Below are positions 8,291 to 21,167 of a DNA stretch of 48,013 nt, piece by piece. Position numbers and translations under genes: made by a program. The notes beneath the pieces are model-generated. The model saw only the letters and a program-made list of their open reading frames with translations. It searched no databases and was not told the DNA's origin. Numbering within the stretch: position 1 is the stretch's first letter; each line of letters begins with the position of its first letter. Source of the stretch: Sulfitobacter sp. (GTDB lineage Bacteria > Pseudomonadota > Alphaproteobacteria > Rhodobacterales > Rhodobacteraceae); contig JAGXHE010000075.1 in the NCBI GenBank assembly GCA_024636445.1, positions 1 through 48,013 of the forward strand, given 5' to 3'.

Positions 8291-9198
8291 CATTCACCAC
8301 GCGCTTTGCGCCTTCGCCAACGGGGCCATTGCACCTGGGACATGCCTATTCCGCACTGTTGGCGCACGGCATGGCGCGCGACCATGGCGGACGGTTCCTG
8401 CTGCGGATCGAAGATATCGATACGTCTCGCGCACGCCCTGAATACGAGACGCAGATATACGATGATCTGACGTGGCTGGGCCTGACCTGGGAAACGCCCG
8501 TTCTGCGCCAATCGGATAACATCAAGATATACTGGCAAGCCATTGATAGATCATGGGAATCTGGCCTGATCTATCCGTGTACCTGCAACCGCCGCGACAT
8601 TCAGGCAGCGCTGTCCGCCCCACAAGAAGGTGTGACCCCATCTGGCCCCGACGGCCCGATCTACCCCGGCACATGCCGACACGCTCCAGACCCTGACGCA
8701 CCCATCCCGAACGATGCGGCCCTGCGCCTGAACATGGCCCGCGCGATCCCACTTCTGCACGATCTGCGCTACACTGAAACCGGCGAGAACGCGGGCGAGA
8801 TCGACTTTGGCGCAGAGGACCTTACCCGAACGCTGGGCGATATTGTATTGGCCCGCCGCGGTATGGGTACATCTTATCATCTGTCCGTCGTGATGGATGA
8901 CGCGGCCCAAGGGGTCACGCATGTTGTACGCGGTGCCGACCTGACTGATGCGACACGCATTCATGTTGTTTTGCAGAGGCTTATGGGGCTACCTTCACCC
9001 ACCTATCATCACCACCGCCTGATCCGTGACGAGGCAGGCAAACGGTTGGCCAAACGCGACGACGCCCGCGCCATCGCCAAATACCGCGCTGACGGAGCCA
9101 CACCGCAAGATATCCGTAAGATGGTGGGATTGCACGATCTTCAGCCCTTGGGCGCAGCTTCCAGCTCGACCACATCACCATCCCGCACCGCGCGATAG
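8287..9198 (+). CDS. gluQRS: glutamyl-Q tRNA(Asp) synthetase
   Basis: This truncated relative of glutamyl-tRNA synthetase attaches glutamate to queuosine at position 34 of tRNA(Asp). The 303-residue protein has the HIGH-type motif [20 protein letters not shown], the GluQRS zinc site (CTC...Y...C, in [10 protein letters not shown] and YPGTCRH) and the KMSKS-like [10 protein letters not shown]. It lacks the anticodon-binding domain, as the family does. The GTG start at 8287 overlaps the upstream stop. The 3' end overlaps hisI on the opposite strand by 58 bases, so the last 19 or so residues (serine- and threonine-rich) come from DNA that is also hisI coding sequence. The enzyme core is complete before that. 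Confidence 0.93.
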   Translation: MTFTTRFAPSPTGPLHLGHAYSALLAHGMARDHGGRFLLRIEDIDTSRARPEYETQIYDDLTWLGLTWETPVLRQSDNIKIYWQAIDRSWESGLIYPCTCNRRDIQAALSAPQEGVTPSGPDGPIYPGTCRHAPDPDAPIPNDAALRLNMARAIPLLHDLRYTETGENAGEIDFGAEDLTRTLGDIVLARRGMGTSYHLSVVMDDAAQGVTHVVRGADLTDATRIHVVLQRLMGLPSPTYHHHRLIRDEAGKRLAKRDDARAIAKYRADGATPQDIRKMVGLHDLQPLGAASSSTTSPSRTAR

Positions 9199-9512
9199 AA
9201 ACAGGTGCGCCGCCCGGTGTGGCACGCTGGCCCCGTCTGGTTGACCATGACCAGAAGGCAATCGCTGTCGCAGTCAAAGCGGAAATCGACCAGTTCCTGC
9301 ACATGGCCCGAGGTCTCGCCCTTGATCCAGAACGCCTGACGCGAGCGTGACCAGTAGGTGACCCTGCCAGTTTCCAGCGTGCGCGCCACAGCGTCCGCAT
9401 TCATCCATGCCATCATCAGCACTTCGCCGGAGGTCGCATCCTGCGCAATCGCGGGGATCAGACCCGCCTGATTATAGCTCAGCATTGCGGGATCGAAATT
9501 TTGGTCTGACAT
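9141..9512 (-). CDS. hisI: phosphoribosyl-AMP cyclohydrolase
   Basis: HisI opens the purine ring of phosphoribosyl-AMP, the third step of histidine synthesis. The 123-residue protein has the family core [20 protein letters not shown], the metal site [12 protein letters not shown] and the zinc ligands in [13 protein letters not shown]. It has no HisE domain, as is normal where hisE is a separate gene. I chose MSDQNFDP at 9512; a start at 9533 would add seven residues. It stands alone, away from other his genes, and its 3' end is convergent with and overlaps gluQRS. Confidence 0.95.
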   Translation of the reverse strand: MSDQNFDPAMLSYNQAGLIPAIAQDATSGEVLMMAWMNADAVARTLETGRVTYWSRSRQAFWIKGETSGHVQELVDFRFDCDSDCLLVMVNQTGPACHTGRRTCFYRAVRDGDVVELEAAPKG

Positions 9513-9582
9513 TCGGGCAAAACCTTTTTGCATCTTGGGCCGGGACGCTTATGTATCAGGGTGCACCGAAAGGAAAGCGGAC

Positions 9583-10032
9583 ATGGCTGACAGCGACCTC
9601 ATCAAACTTTACTCGGGCCAGATCCTGGCACTGGCCACCGATATCCCCCACCGCGAAAGGCTGGAGGCGCCGGGCGCCACTGTCAAGAAACGCTCGCCCT
9701 TGTGCGGATCGACGGTGACGGTGGACGTGCGCGTACAAGACGGCGTGATCGCAGCCTTTGGTCAGGACGTGAAAGCCTGCGCACTGGGTCAGGCGGCTGC
9801 GGCGGTGACAGGCAGCGCTGTGATTGGCCGCACCCTGCCCGAAATCGAGACCGCCCGCGACCAGTTGCGCGCGATGCTGAAGAACACGGGGCCGGTGCCC
9901 GATGCCCCGTTCGACGGGTTCAAGGTACTGGAACCCGCCCGCGAATATCGCAACCGCCATGCGTCGATCCTGCTGAGCATCGAGGCCACCGCCGAGGCGA
10001 TGCAGCAAGCGATGCAGGCCAACTGCGCCTAG
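9583..10032 (+). CDS. iron-sulfur cluster assembly scaffold-like protein (NifU/IscU N-terminal domain)
   Basis: A 149-residue protein of the NifU N-terminal fold. It keeps two of the three cluster-binding cysteines of IscU: one in SPLCGSTVTVDV and one in DVKACALGQAAAAV. The third (in the C-terminal helix of IscU) is not seen at the usual place; the only other Cys is the next-to-last residue. This variant occurs in alphaproteobacteria as a stand-alone gene, and its function is not proven. It may hold a cluster, or act in another thiol or metal role. The start at 9583 has AGGAAAG at 9571-9577, about five bases upstream. There are no isc or suf genes nearby. Confidence 0.75.
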   Translation: MADSDLIKLYSGQILALATDIPHRERLEAPGATVKKRSPLCGSTVTVDVRVQDGVIAAFGQDVKACALGQAAAAVTGSAVIGRTLPEIETARDQLRAMLKNTGPVPDAPFDGFKVLEPAREYRNRHASILLSIEATAEAMQQAMQANCA

Positions 10033-10098
10033 CGATGCAGAATTTCAACACGAGTGCGGATTGCGGCTGACTCATACGGTCTGACCTGACAGCGGGCC

Positions 10099-10135
10099 AA
10101 AAAAAACGCCGCACATCCGTTGAAGGATGGCGGCG
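10099..10135 (-). terminator. terminator on the minus strand behind the SOS peptide gene
   Basis: CGCCGC-A-CATCC (10107-10118) pairs with GGATG-GCGGCG (10125-10135) around a six-base loop. On the minus strand the stem is followed by eight T. It therefore ends transcription coming from the small minus-strand gene at 10275-10442. Nothing else recognisable lies between 10136 and 10274. Confidence 0.75.
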
Positions 10136-10274
10136 CAGGGAACGCGGGTATCGTGTGGGACCCGGAAAATCTGGCCAAGTGGAAACTTGGTTAACGTGGG
10201 ACAGGCAATCCCCTTAAACGCGTCTATTTGGGACGGACACGCCAGACAGTCGGCACGAAATCGCAGGCAGAAAA

Positions 10275-10442
10275 TCAAACAAAGGCAGGCAGGTGCAATC
10301 CGACAACCAGCATCACCATCAAGGCCGCAGCGCCCACCGCATCTTGCAACAAAGTGCTTTCCGCGCGGGTGGCGATGGATTTGATCATTCGCATAGTGGT
10401 CATCTTGGCATCTCCCTTTCTGTGTTGCTCCTTTGTTCTCAT
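10275..10442 (-). CDS. small single-span membrane protein behind a LexA box
   Basis: The 55-residue product has a basic N-terminus (MRTKEQHRKGDAK) and one hydrophobic segment (about residues 36-52, AVGAAALMVMLVVGLHL), ending LPAFV. The ATG at 10442 has a perfect AGGAGG eight bases upstream. An inner ATG at 10403 (MTTMRMIK) also has a GGGAG and would give 42 residues; both may be used. A LexA-type GTTC-N7-GTTC site lies 20-34 bases upstream, so expression should be SOS-induced. Family unknown. By layout it resembles SOS-induced membrane peptides such as TisB of E. coli and SidA of Caulobacter, but no sequence similarity to them is claimed. Confidence 0.6.
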   Translation of the reverse strand: MRTKEQHRKGDAKMTTMRMIKSIATRAESTLLQDAVGAAALMVMLVVGLHLPAFV

Positions 10443-10461
10443 ATTCTTTACCTCCTGTAAA

Positions 10462-10496
10462 GAACTTTGTGAGAACATTTGTGAACCTAATGGAAC
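10462..10496 (-). promoter_or_regulatory. LexA (SOS) box with extra half-sites
   Basis: The minus strand reads GTTC-TCACAAA-GTTC (10462-10476), exactly the GTTC-N7-GTTC direct repeat of alphaproteobacterial LexA. Two more GTTC half-sites precede it at 10483-10486 and 10493-10496, each ten bases apart. Four half-sites are thus lined up on one face of the helix. The box sits between the recG stop and the small membrane protein. Confidence 0.7.
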
Positions 10497-10515
10497 AAAA
10501 CGAGGAGAAGGTAGA

Positions 10516-14810
<4,295 letters not shown>

Positions 14811-14875
14811 TTAGGCCATGGTCTTGTCTGTGCGGCATCCATTCCAGCGCGGATGCAGATGCGCGGTCAGGATGG

Positions 14876-15601
14876 TCAGGCACCGATGGCCAATCGTTGC
14901 TTGTTCTCGCCACCCAGCATACCCGGTTCGGGATCGCAGAGAACATAACCGCGCCCCCAAACCGTTTCGATATAGTTTTGCCCACCCGTCGCCGTGCTGA
15001 GTTTCTTGCGCAGCTTGCAGATGAACACGTCGATGATCTTCAACTCTGGCTCGTCCATGCCGCCGTATAGGTGGTTCAGGAACATTTCCTTGGTCAGCGT
15101 CGTGCCCTTGCGCAGGCTCAGCAGCTCCAGCATCTGATATTCCTTGCCGGTCAGATGCACCGACTTGTTGTCAACGCTGACAGTTTTCGCATCCAGATTT
15201 ACCGAAATAAGTCCGGTTTCGATGACCGACTGCGAATGTCCTTTTGACCGGCGAATGATCGCGTGAATGCGCGCTACCAGTTCCTCGCGGTGGAAAGGCT
15301 TGGTCAGATAATCGTCTGCCCCAAACCCGAACCCCTTGATCTTGTTTTCCGTATCGTCCGAGCCCGACAGGATCAGGATCGGCGTTTCGATGCGCGCAAG
15401 CCGTAATTGCCGCAACACATCGTGGCCGTTCATGTCCGGCAGGTCCAGATCAAGCAAGATCAGATCGTAATCATACAGCTTGGCCAGATCGACCCCCTCT
15501 TCGCCCAGGTCCGTCGCGTAGACATTCAAGTTGGCATGGGTCAACATCAGCTCGATACTTTTGGAAGTCGTAGGATCGTCTTCAACAAGCAGAACGCGCA
15601 T
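14876..15601 (-). CDS. ctrA: cell-cycle response regulator CtrA
   Basis: CtrA is the OmpR-type master regulator of the alphaproteobacterial cell cycle; in Rhodobacterales it controls motility, gene transfer agents and related traits rather than viability. The 241-residue protein has the receiver domain with the acidic pocket EDD (7-9) and the phospho-acceptor D51 ([11 protein letters not shown]), and the winged-helix DNA-binding domain ([42 protein letters not shown]). I chose the ATG at 15601 because it gives the conserved MRVLLVEDD and has GGAG upstream. Two CtrA-type boxes lie in its promoter, as expected for autoregulation, and sciP stands directly upstream. Confidence 0.97.
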   Translation of the reverse strand: MRVLLVEDDPTTSKSIELMLTHANLNVYATDLGEEGVDLAKLYDYDLILLDLDLPDMNGHDVLRQLRLARIETPILILSGSDDTENKIKGFGFGADDYLTKPFHREELVARIHAIIRRSKGHSQSVIETGLISVNLDAKTVSVDNKSVHLTGKEYQMLELLSLRKGTTLTKEMFLNHLYGGMDEPELKIIDVFICKLRKKLSTATGGQNYIETVWGRGYVLCDPEPGMLGGENKQRLAIGA

Positions 15602-15658
15602 AAAATTCTCCAAATCACGTCAATAATGAGGCACTCACTTTACCCTGTAGAAAAAAGG

Positions 15659-15714
15659 TTAATCAGCCGTTACTAACCTGACGTTTACACGCGGCAACTT
15701 TAAGTTGTCATTAA
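15659..15714. promoter_or_regulatory. CtrA boxes in the ctrA promoter region
   Basis: A perfect TTAA-N7-TTAA (15700-15714) and a near match TTAA-N7-TTAC (15659-15673) lie in the 121-base gap between sciP and ctrA. TTAA-N7-TTAA is the established CtrA binding motif. The perfect site is nearer to the sciP stop and the weaker one nearer to ctrA, which fits autoregulation of ctrA. Confidence 0.7.
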
Positions 15715-15722
15715 AAATTAAA

Positions 15723-16013
15723 TCATTGTTCCGATTTGGATGCCCGAAAGCGCTGCAAAGCGGTCGTTTTCAAGGCCTTTTCGCCGTGCAGACTGACAGC
15801 GCGCACCCATTGTTCAAATTCCTCGGCGGTGATGTCGTATCTTTCCAGTGCCGCCGCCTGACTGATCAAACCGTAAAGCACCCCGCGCACCACCGCAGCT
15901 TTGCGCGATGCCACCCAGCGCCGCGTCGCTGCGTCGGGAAGATCGGCCTGCGTCATCACAGATCCGTCCAGCAGTGTGACCGCCCTTGGACCGCCGACTT
16001 TTTTCAGATACAT
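15723..16013 (-). CDS. sciP: CtrA inhibitor SciP (DUF1153)
   Basis: SciP is a small helix-turn-helix protein that in Caulobacter binds CtrA and blocks its recruitment of RNA polymerase. The 96-residue product has the DUF1153 sequence nearly throughout: MYLKKVGGPRAVTLLDGSVM, then LPDAATRRWVASRKAAVVRG, and YDITAEEFEQWVRAVSLHG. The ATG at 16013 gives exactly the family N-terminus. It lies just upstream of ctrA on the same strand, so the activator and its inhibitor are neighbours here and may be co-transcribed. Confidence 0.93.
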   Translation of the reverse strand: MYLKKVGGPRAVTLLDGSVMTQADLPDAATRRWVASRKAAVVRGVLYGLISQAAALERYDITAEEFEQWVRAVSLHGEKALKTTALQRFRASKSEQ

Positions 16014-16083
16014 GACTGTCTCGTGTTGCGCCTCATCGGGGCAACCTGAGCGTTTCGTTCTTAAGGTGACGTGAAACCGCCCC

Positions 16084-16113
16084 TTGAGAGTAATTAGGAT
16101 TTTCCTATATATT
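16084..16113 (+). promoter_or_regulatory. possible sigma70-type promoter of mnmA
   Basis: TTGAGA at 16084-16089 and TATATA at 16106-16111 are spaced by 16 bases (TATATT at 16108 would give 18). The start codon of mnmA follows about 25 bases later, behind CCGGAG. A reasonable vegetative promoter on sequence alone. Confidence 0.45.
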
Positions 16114-16136
16114 GCCTGACCTTCCCGGAGTTTGTC

Positions 16137-17279
16137 ATGCCACTTGATACTGCACACCCGCTCAATTCGCTGGGTTTTGCCAAAGCGCCCGCCGACACCC
16201 GAGTCGTCGTTGCCATGTCCGGCGGCGTCGACAGTTCGGTCGTGGCCGCACAGCTGGCCGAAGAAGGCTATGACGTGATCGGCGTGACATTGCAGCTTTA
16301 TGATCACGGTGCGGCGCTGGCCAAAAAGGGCGCGTGCTGCGCGGGGCGCGACATTCACGATGCCCGTCGCGTGGCCGAGGAAATGGGTTTTCCCCACTAT
16401 GTTCTCGACTATGAAAACGTGTTCAAGGACGCCGTGATCGACGAGTTTGCCGACAGTTATCTGGGCGGTGCGACGCCGGTGCCCTGCATTCGCTGCAATG
16501 AGCGGGTGAAGTTCAAGGACCTGCTGGAGACCGCCAAGGATCTTGAGGCCGATTGCATGGCAACGGGCCATTACATCCAGCGCAAGATGGGTGACGGCGG
16601 GGCCGAATTGCACTCCGCCACCGATTCTGCGCGCGACCAAAGCTATTTCCTGTTCTCGACGACGCCGCAGCAGCTGGATTATCTGCGCTTTCCGCTGGGC
16701 CATCTTGCGTCCAAGGACGCCACCCGCGCGCTGGCCGCCAAATATGGGCTGAGCGTGGCGGACAAGCCGGACAGCCAAGACATCTGCTTTGTGCCCAATG
16801 GTGATTATGCCAGCGTTATCCGTAAGTTGCGGCCCGAGGCTGCGGCACCGGGCGAGATCGTGGATATGGATGGCAAAGTGCTTGGCACCCATGACGGTGT
16901 GATCAACTACACCATCGGCCAGCGCCGGGGCCTGGGCATCGGCGGGCTGGCCGATCCGCTCTATGTGGTCAAGCTGGACGCCGACACCGCCCGCGTGGTT
17001 GTCGGACCCAAGGAGATGCTGGCGACCCGCACCGTGCCGGTGCGCGAGATCAACTGGCTGGGTGACCAGCCAATGATGTCACGCAGCGAATGGCCGATTG
17101 CGGTGCGCGTGCGCTCGACCCGACCACCGACAGACGCGATCCTGCGCCCGATCTCGGATACCGAAGCGACCGTGGAACTGACCCTGCCCGAAGAGGGCGT
17201 CAGCCCCGGTCAGGCCTGTGTGTTCTACGATCGTGACAGCAGCCGCATCTTTGGCGGTGGCTGGATACATAAGGGCTGA
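16137..17279 (+). CDS. mnmA: tRNA-specific 2-thiouridylase
   Basis: MnmA puts sulfur on C2 of the wobble uridine (U34) of tRNAs for Lys, Glu and Gln. The 380-residue protein has the PP-loop ATP site ([15 protein letters not shown]), the first catalytic cysteine in [14 protein letters not shown] and the second in [15 protein letters not shown]. The C-terminal beta-barrel with [10 protein letters not shown] and GGGWIHKG is complete. The start at 16137 has CCGGAG about eight bases upstream. It is convergent with lpxB, seven bases apart. Confidence 0.96.
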   Translation: MPLDTAHPLNSLGFAKAPADTRVVVAMSGGVDSSVVAAQLAEEGYDVIGVTLQLYDHGAALAKKGACCAGRDIHDARRVAEEMGFPHYVLDYENVFKDAVIDEFADSYLGGATPVPCIRCNERVKFKDLLETAKDLEADCMATGHYIQRKMGDGGAELHSATDSARDQSYFLFSTTPQQLDYLRFPLGHLASKDATRALAAKYGLSVADKPDSQDICFVPNGDYASVIRKLRPEAAAPGEIVDMDGKVLGTHDGVINYTIGQRRGLGIGGLADPLYVVKLDADTARVVVGPKEMLATRTVPVREINWLGDQPMMSRSEWPIAVRVRSTRPPTDAILRPISDTEATVELTLPEEGVSPGQACVFYDRDSSRIFGGGWIHKG

Positions 17280-17286
17280 TCGGCGG

Positions 17287-18441
17287 TTAGAGTCGCGCCA
17301 GAACCGCACGCGCGGCGCGCAGGCCGGGGTCTTCGCCCTTGCGGCCAAGCAGGTCCATGGTGGTCTGCATCGCGGCGCGCTGCGGTTCGGGGTCTTTCAG
17401 CAGATCCAGCACCCCTTGGGCGATCAGGTCCGACCGGCACCTTGCCCCGATGAATTCGGGGACGGTGCGGGTTTCAGAGACAATATTGATCAAATTGGCG
17501 GTATCTATCTGCATCATCCGCTGCACGATACGGCGGCTGAGCCAGTTCATGTCATAGGTGCTGACCATCGGCGTGTTGGCCGCCGCCAGTTCAAGTGCGG
17601 CGGTGCCCGACGCCGCAAGGGCGGCATCCGCCGCGGCAAAGGCCACGCGTTTGGCATTTGCCGCCGTCTCTACATCTAGCCCGCGCGGGTCCAGCACCTT
17701 TGGCACCAGCGGCCAGCCCGCCACGGCATCTATCACCATCCTGGCCACGGGCGCCGCTGCGGGCACCACCACGCGCAATTTCGGATGCGCCGCAAGCACA
17801 GGTTTCAACGCCGCACCCAGACGCGGGGCCAGACGCGCCACCTCGCCCCGGCGCGATCCGGGCAGCACCAGCAGCAGCGGGTCGGCGGCCTCCATCCCGT
17901 ATTGGACACGGAACCTGGCGATATCCTCAGGCAACGGCTGCGGCTCGGACACCACCGGATGCCCCACAAAGTCGCAGTCCATTCCAGCGGCTTGCATATA
18001 GGGCGGCTCGAACGGGAACAGCGCCAGCACGTGGTCGATCACCTCGGCCATGTGGGCGGCGCGTTTGGGACGCCACGCCCAGACCGTCGGGGCGACGTAA
18101 TGCACGGTGCGCACCGTGCTGGACGCCTTGACCAGCCGCGCGACGCGCAGGCAGAAATCAGGGCTGTCGATGGTGATCATCACATCGGGGCGCGTGTCCG
18201 TCACCGCCTGCGCGGTCTGCGCGATGCGACGTTTCAGGTGGCGGTATTTGGGCAGCACCTCCATGATGCCCATGATGCTCAGCTCGGACATATCAAAGCG
18301 ACTTGTAAGCCCCTGCGCCTGCATCTCGGCACCGCCGATACCGTCGAATGTCACATCAGGAACCAGAGTGCGCAGCCCCGCCATCAGCGCGCCGCCCAGC
18401 TTGTCGCCCGAAGGCTCTCCGGCGATGATGAACACCCGCAT
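17287..18441 (-). CDS. lpxB: lipid-A-disaccharide synthase
   Basis: LpxB joins UDP-2,3-diacylglucosamine and lipid X to the lipid A disaccharide at the inner membrane. The 384-residue protein has the family N-terminus MRVFIIAGEPSGDKLGGALM, the conserved YVAPTVWAWRPKRAAHM and the glycosyltransferase-type region LLVLPGSRRGEVARLAP. The start at 18441 shares its A with the lpxI stop (TGATG), so translation is coupled. It is the last gene of the fabZ-lpxA-lpxI-lpxB run. Confidence 0.96.
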   Translation of the reverse strand: MRVFIIAGEPSGDKLGGALMAGLRTLVPDVTFDGIGGAEMQAQGLTSRFDMSELSIMGIMEVLPKYRHLKRRIAQTAQAVTDTRPDVMITIDSPDFCLRVARLVKASSTVRTVHYVAPTVWAWRPKRAAHMAEVIDHVLALFPFEPPYMQAAGMDCDFVGHPVVSEPQPLPEDIARFRVQYGMEAADPLLLVLPGSRRGEVARLAPRLGAALKPVLAAHPKLRVVVPAAAPVARMVIDAVAGWPLVPKVLDPRGLDVETAANAKRVAFAAADAALAASGTAALELAAANTPMVSTYDMNWLSRRIVQRMMQIDTANLINIVSETRTVPEFIGARCRSDLIAQGVLDLLKDPEPQRAAMQTTMDLLGRKGEDPGLRAARAVLARL

Positions 18442-19232
18442 CAGTCGCCCGTCCGTGCCCACAGAACCAACCCGTGCCGGTCCGCCAGCGCCACACATTC
18501 AGCGCGGTCCAGCACCAGAACATCGCCCGCGTCGATGACGATACCGGCAAAGCCAGCCCGGGCCGCGGCAGACACCGTGTCGGGGCCGATGGTCGGCAGG
18601 TCGATGCGGCGTTCCTGCCCTGGCTTGGGGGCCTTGAACAAGATCGCGCGATCGTCTTTCGACGTGTCGCCCAAGCGTGCGATCAACGCGTCGGTGCCTG
18701 CAGCGTCTTCCATGCCGATCACGCGGCCATCCGCCACGACGCAAGCCTGTCCGATGTCCCGCGCGCCCTCTTGGGCGATGTGCGCCGCCCCGACTTCGGC
18801 ATCGCGGCGCATCTGCGCGTCTGGCCATGCGTCGCCATAGACACCACCCTCGGCCAGCAGCGAGGGGACAAGATCCTCGACCCCGCGCACTGCAAACCCT
18901 GTCTTCTCGAAGATGTCCAGAACGATGCGCAGCGCGCCATCATCGCCCTGCTGAAGTGCTTGCTGGAACAGCGGCACCAGCGGCGCGGTTTCGGCGTCAA
19001 GCGCGTCCGGGTCCAGTTCGGGTCGGGCAATACCGCCGACAAAGCACACATCGGTCACACCGCGCGTGCCCAGATCGACCAGAAGCGAGCCCAGCGTTTC
19101 CAGCCGGAACGTCACGTCAGGAGTCAGCCCCGCAGGCGCATTTCCCTCAAGCATGCAGACCAGCGGCGGCGTTTCTTGCGCGTCTGCTACCACTTTGGGC
19201 ATCTGCCCCGTTCCCACGATCAGCGCCAGCAT
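18441..19232 (-). CDS. lpxI: UDP-2,3-diacylglucosamine diphosphatase LpxI
   Basis: LpxI (DUF1009) makes lipid X from UDP-2,3-diacylglucosamine and replaces LpxH in alphaproteobacteria. The 263-residue protein starts MLALIVGTGQMPKVV and has the family stretches VCFVGGIARPELDPD, ARDIGQACVVADGRVIGMED-type GTDALI, and AGFAGIVIDAGDVLVLDR near the C-terminus. The usual second motif around FKAPKPGQERRIDLPTIG is complete. It lies between lpxA and lpxB, which is the standard place. Confidence 0.95.
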   Translation of the reverse strand: MLALIVGTGQMPKVVADAQETPPLVCMLEGNAPAGLTPDVTFRLETLGSLLVDLGTRGVTDVCFVGGIARPELDPDALDAETAPLVPLFQQALQQGDDGALRIVLDIFEKTGFAVRGVEDLVPSLLAEGGVYGDAWPDAQMRRDAEVGAAHIAQEGARDIGQACVVADGRVIGMEDAAGTDALIARLGDTSKDDRAILFKAPKPGQERRIDLPTIGPDTVSAAARAGFAGIVIDAGDVLVLDRAECVALADRHGLVLWARTGD

Positions 19233-19239
19233 CGCGGCC

Positions 19240-20022
19240 TCACTTGGGCGTCAGAAACGAGCGGTCGGATTCGCCCAGGATGAATGCGACGATCTGCTTG
19301 ACGTAGTCACTTTCGGTCTCGGTACCCAGACGCTCGGCGCGGTCGTGAAATGTGCCCTCGCCCTGCGCCAGCATCTGGAATGCGGCGCGCAGCGCGGTGA
19401 TGTCGGCACGTTTGACGCCACGACGTTTCAGCCCGACCAGATTGAGCCCGTCCAGATCGCCGCGCGGCGCCTGCACCAGACCGTAGGGGATGACATCGTT
19501 GGTCACCATCGTAACAGCACCGATGATGGCCCCCTGCCCGATGCGCACGAACTGGTGGATGCCTGAAAGTCCGCCGATGATCACGTCGTCTTCCAGCACA
19601 CAGTGGCCCGCCACGGCGGCACTGTTGACCACGATCACACGGTTGCCGACGCGGGCATCATGGGCGATGTGACAGCCGGCCATGAACAACCCGTCGTCGC
19701 CCACACGGGTCACGCCGCCCCCGCCTTCGGTGCCGCCGTTCATCGTCACGTGTTCGCGGATGCGGTTGCGCTTGCCGATCTCCAGAGCCGAGGTTTCGCC
19801 CTTGAACTTCAGATCCTGCGGGATCTCGCCGATCACCGCGAAAGAGAAGATCACCGTGCCTTCGCCCACCGTGGTGCGTCCGGTGACGACAACATGGCTT
19901 TTGAGCTCGACATCGGGGCCAAGCACGACCCCGGAACCGATCAGGCAGAACGGCCCGACCGTCGCGCTTGGATCGATCTGTGCACCGTCTTCGACAACCG
20001 CTGAGGGGTGGATACCGCTCAT
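19240..20022 (-). CDS. lpxA: UDP-N-acetylglucosamine acyltransferase
   Basis: LpxA performs the first step of lipid A synthesis, moving a hydroxyacyl chain from ACP to UDP-GlcNAc. The 260-residue protein consists of left-handed beta-helix hexapeptide repeats ([20 protein letters not shown], onward) with the catalytic His in [14 protein letters not shown] and the C-terminal helical part ([20 protein letters not shown]). It overlaps fabZ by four bases (ATGA, 20019-20022). The 7-base gap to lpxI shows one operon. Confidence 0.97.
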   Translation of the reverse strand: MSGIHPSAVVEDGAQIDPSATVGPFCLIGSGVVLGPDVELKSHVVVTGRTTVGEGTVIFSFAVIGEIPQDLKFKGETSALEIGKRNRIREHVTMNGGTEGGGGVTRVGDDGLFMAGCHIAHDARVGNRVIVVNSAAVAGHCVLEDDVIIGGLSGIHQFVRIGQGAIIGAVTMVTNDVIPYGLVQAPRGDLDGLNLVGLKRRGVKRADITALRAAFQMLAQGEGTFHDRAERLGTETESDYVKQIVAFILGESDRSFLTPK

Positions 20023-20507
20023 GTTTCGGCGTCCTTGGTGACCACGTCCTTGGGCAGGTCCATCATCGCGGTAAACGACGCCTCGCAGGCCATTTCGCCA
20101 CCAACCTCGGCCACGCCGGAGAATTTCCAGACCTTGCCACCCGGCTTGCCGCGCACGGTTTGAAGTTTCAGTTCCAGCACGTCACCGGGAATGACCATGC
20201 GGCGGAATTTGCAGCCTTCGATCGCCATGAAATAGACCAGCATATCGCGGTCGGCCATGTTCAGCGCGGTGCCCACCATCACGGCGGCAGTCTGCGCCAT
20301 CGCCTCGACGATGGTGACGCCCGGCATGATCGGCTTGCCCGGAAAGTGGCCCTGAAAATGCGGCTCGTTCATCGTCACGTTCTTGATGCCACGCGCGGTC
20401 TGATAGCCGTCGATGTCCACGACCTTGTCCACCAGCAGGAACGGGTAGCGGTGCGGCAGGATACGCTGGATCAGATGAATGTCGGCAGTCAGAAGCTCGG
20501 ATGTCAT
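20019..20507 (-). CDS. fabZ: 3-hydroxyacyl-ACP dehydratase FabZ
   Basis: FabZ removes water from 3-hydroxyacyl-ACP in fatty-acid elongation and draws on the same substrate pool as LpxA. The 162-residue hotdog protein has the active-site His in [19 protein letters not shown], followed by the catalytic Glu in [12 protein letters not shown]. The ATG at 20507 ([20 protein letters not shown]) gives the usual length; longer readings extend into the gap behind skp. Confidence 0.96.
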   Translation of the reverse strand: MTSELLTADIHLIQRILPHRYPFLLVDKVVDIDGYQTARGIKNVTMNEPHFQGHFPGKPIMPGVTIVEAMAQTAAVMVGTALNMADRDMLVYFMAIEGCKFRRMVIPGDVLELKLQTVRGKPGGKVWKFSGVAEVGGEMACEASFTAMMDLPKDVVTKDAET

Positions 20508-20583
20508 AGGCTGTTCTTTCTGTGGTGTATCAGGCCCGTTACCTACCAAGACGCGTGTGACGGGGCAAGAGAACGGCGTGTGA

Positions 20584-21162
20584 CTATTCGGCCCCGTCGC
20601 CCAGTGCGGTGTCGATCCGCGCAATGGCGGCATCGGTGATGTCGATGGCATTTGCGCTCAGAAACACGCTGCGCCGTTCCAGAATGACGGCAGCACCGGT
20701 TTCGCGCATCAGGGTTTCCAGCACCGGGGCGGCTGCATTCAAAAAGGTGATCTGCTCCTTTTCCAACAGCTGCGACAACTCGCGGCCCTTGGTCTCCTGG
20801 GCGCGGCGGGTCTGTTGCACCTTTTCGTCAAAGGCATCGGCCAGCACGCGAAAGGCACCGGGCTCCATCGTCTTGCGTTTGTCGGTCAGCTCTTGTTCCT
20901 CGGCCGCCAGTTCCGCCTCGATGCTGCGATTTTCGGTGGCCAGTGCCGCGCCACGCTCTTCGATCTCGCGCGCGACGCGCAGGCCAAAGGCGCTTTGCGA
21001 ATAAAGCCGGTCGGTGTCGATGGTCAGGATCGGCGATTGCACGACACTGCGTTGTGGCGGGTCGGTTTGTGGCGGGGTGGGTTGCTCTTGGGCCGCAACA
21101 AAAGACCCTGCCAGCAGCGTGGCCAGCAGGGTCGACAAGATGCGCGCGAAACGTCGCATCAT
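20584..21162 (-). CDS. OmpH/Skp-family periplasmic chaperone
   Basis: Skp holds unfolded outer-membrane proteins on their way to the BAM complex. The 192-residue product has a signal peptide ([20 protein letters not shown], cleaved after about residue 24), then [20 protein letters not shown] and a long charged helical arm (about 70-140) as in Skp. The C-terminal strand [20 protein letters not shown] is the family's conserved end. It lies between bamA and fabZ, the normal position. MRRF at 21159 is an equally possible start. Confidence 0.9.
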   Translation of the reverse strand: MMRRFARILSTLLATLLAGSFVAAQEQPTPPQTDPPQRSVVQSPILTIDTDRLYSQSAFGLRVAREIEERGAALATENRSIEAELAAEEQELTDKRKTMEPGAFRVLADAFDEKVQQTRRAQETKGRELSQLLEKEQITFLNAAAPVLETLMRETGAAVILERRSVFLSANAIDITDAAIARIDTALGDGAE

Positions 21163-21167
21163 AATGC

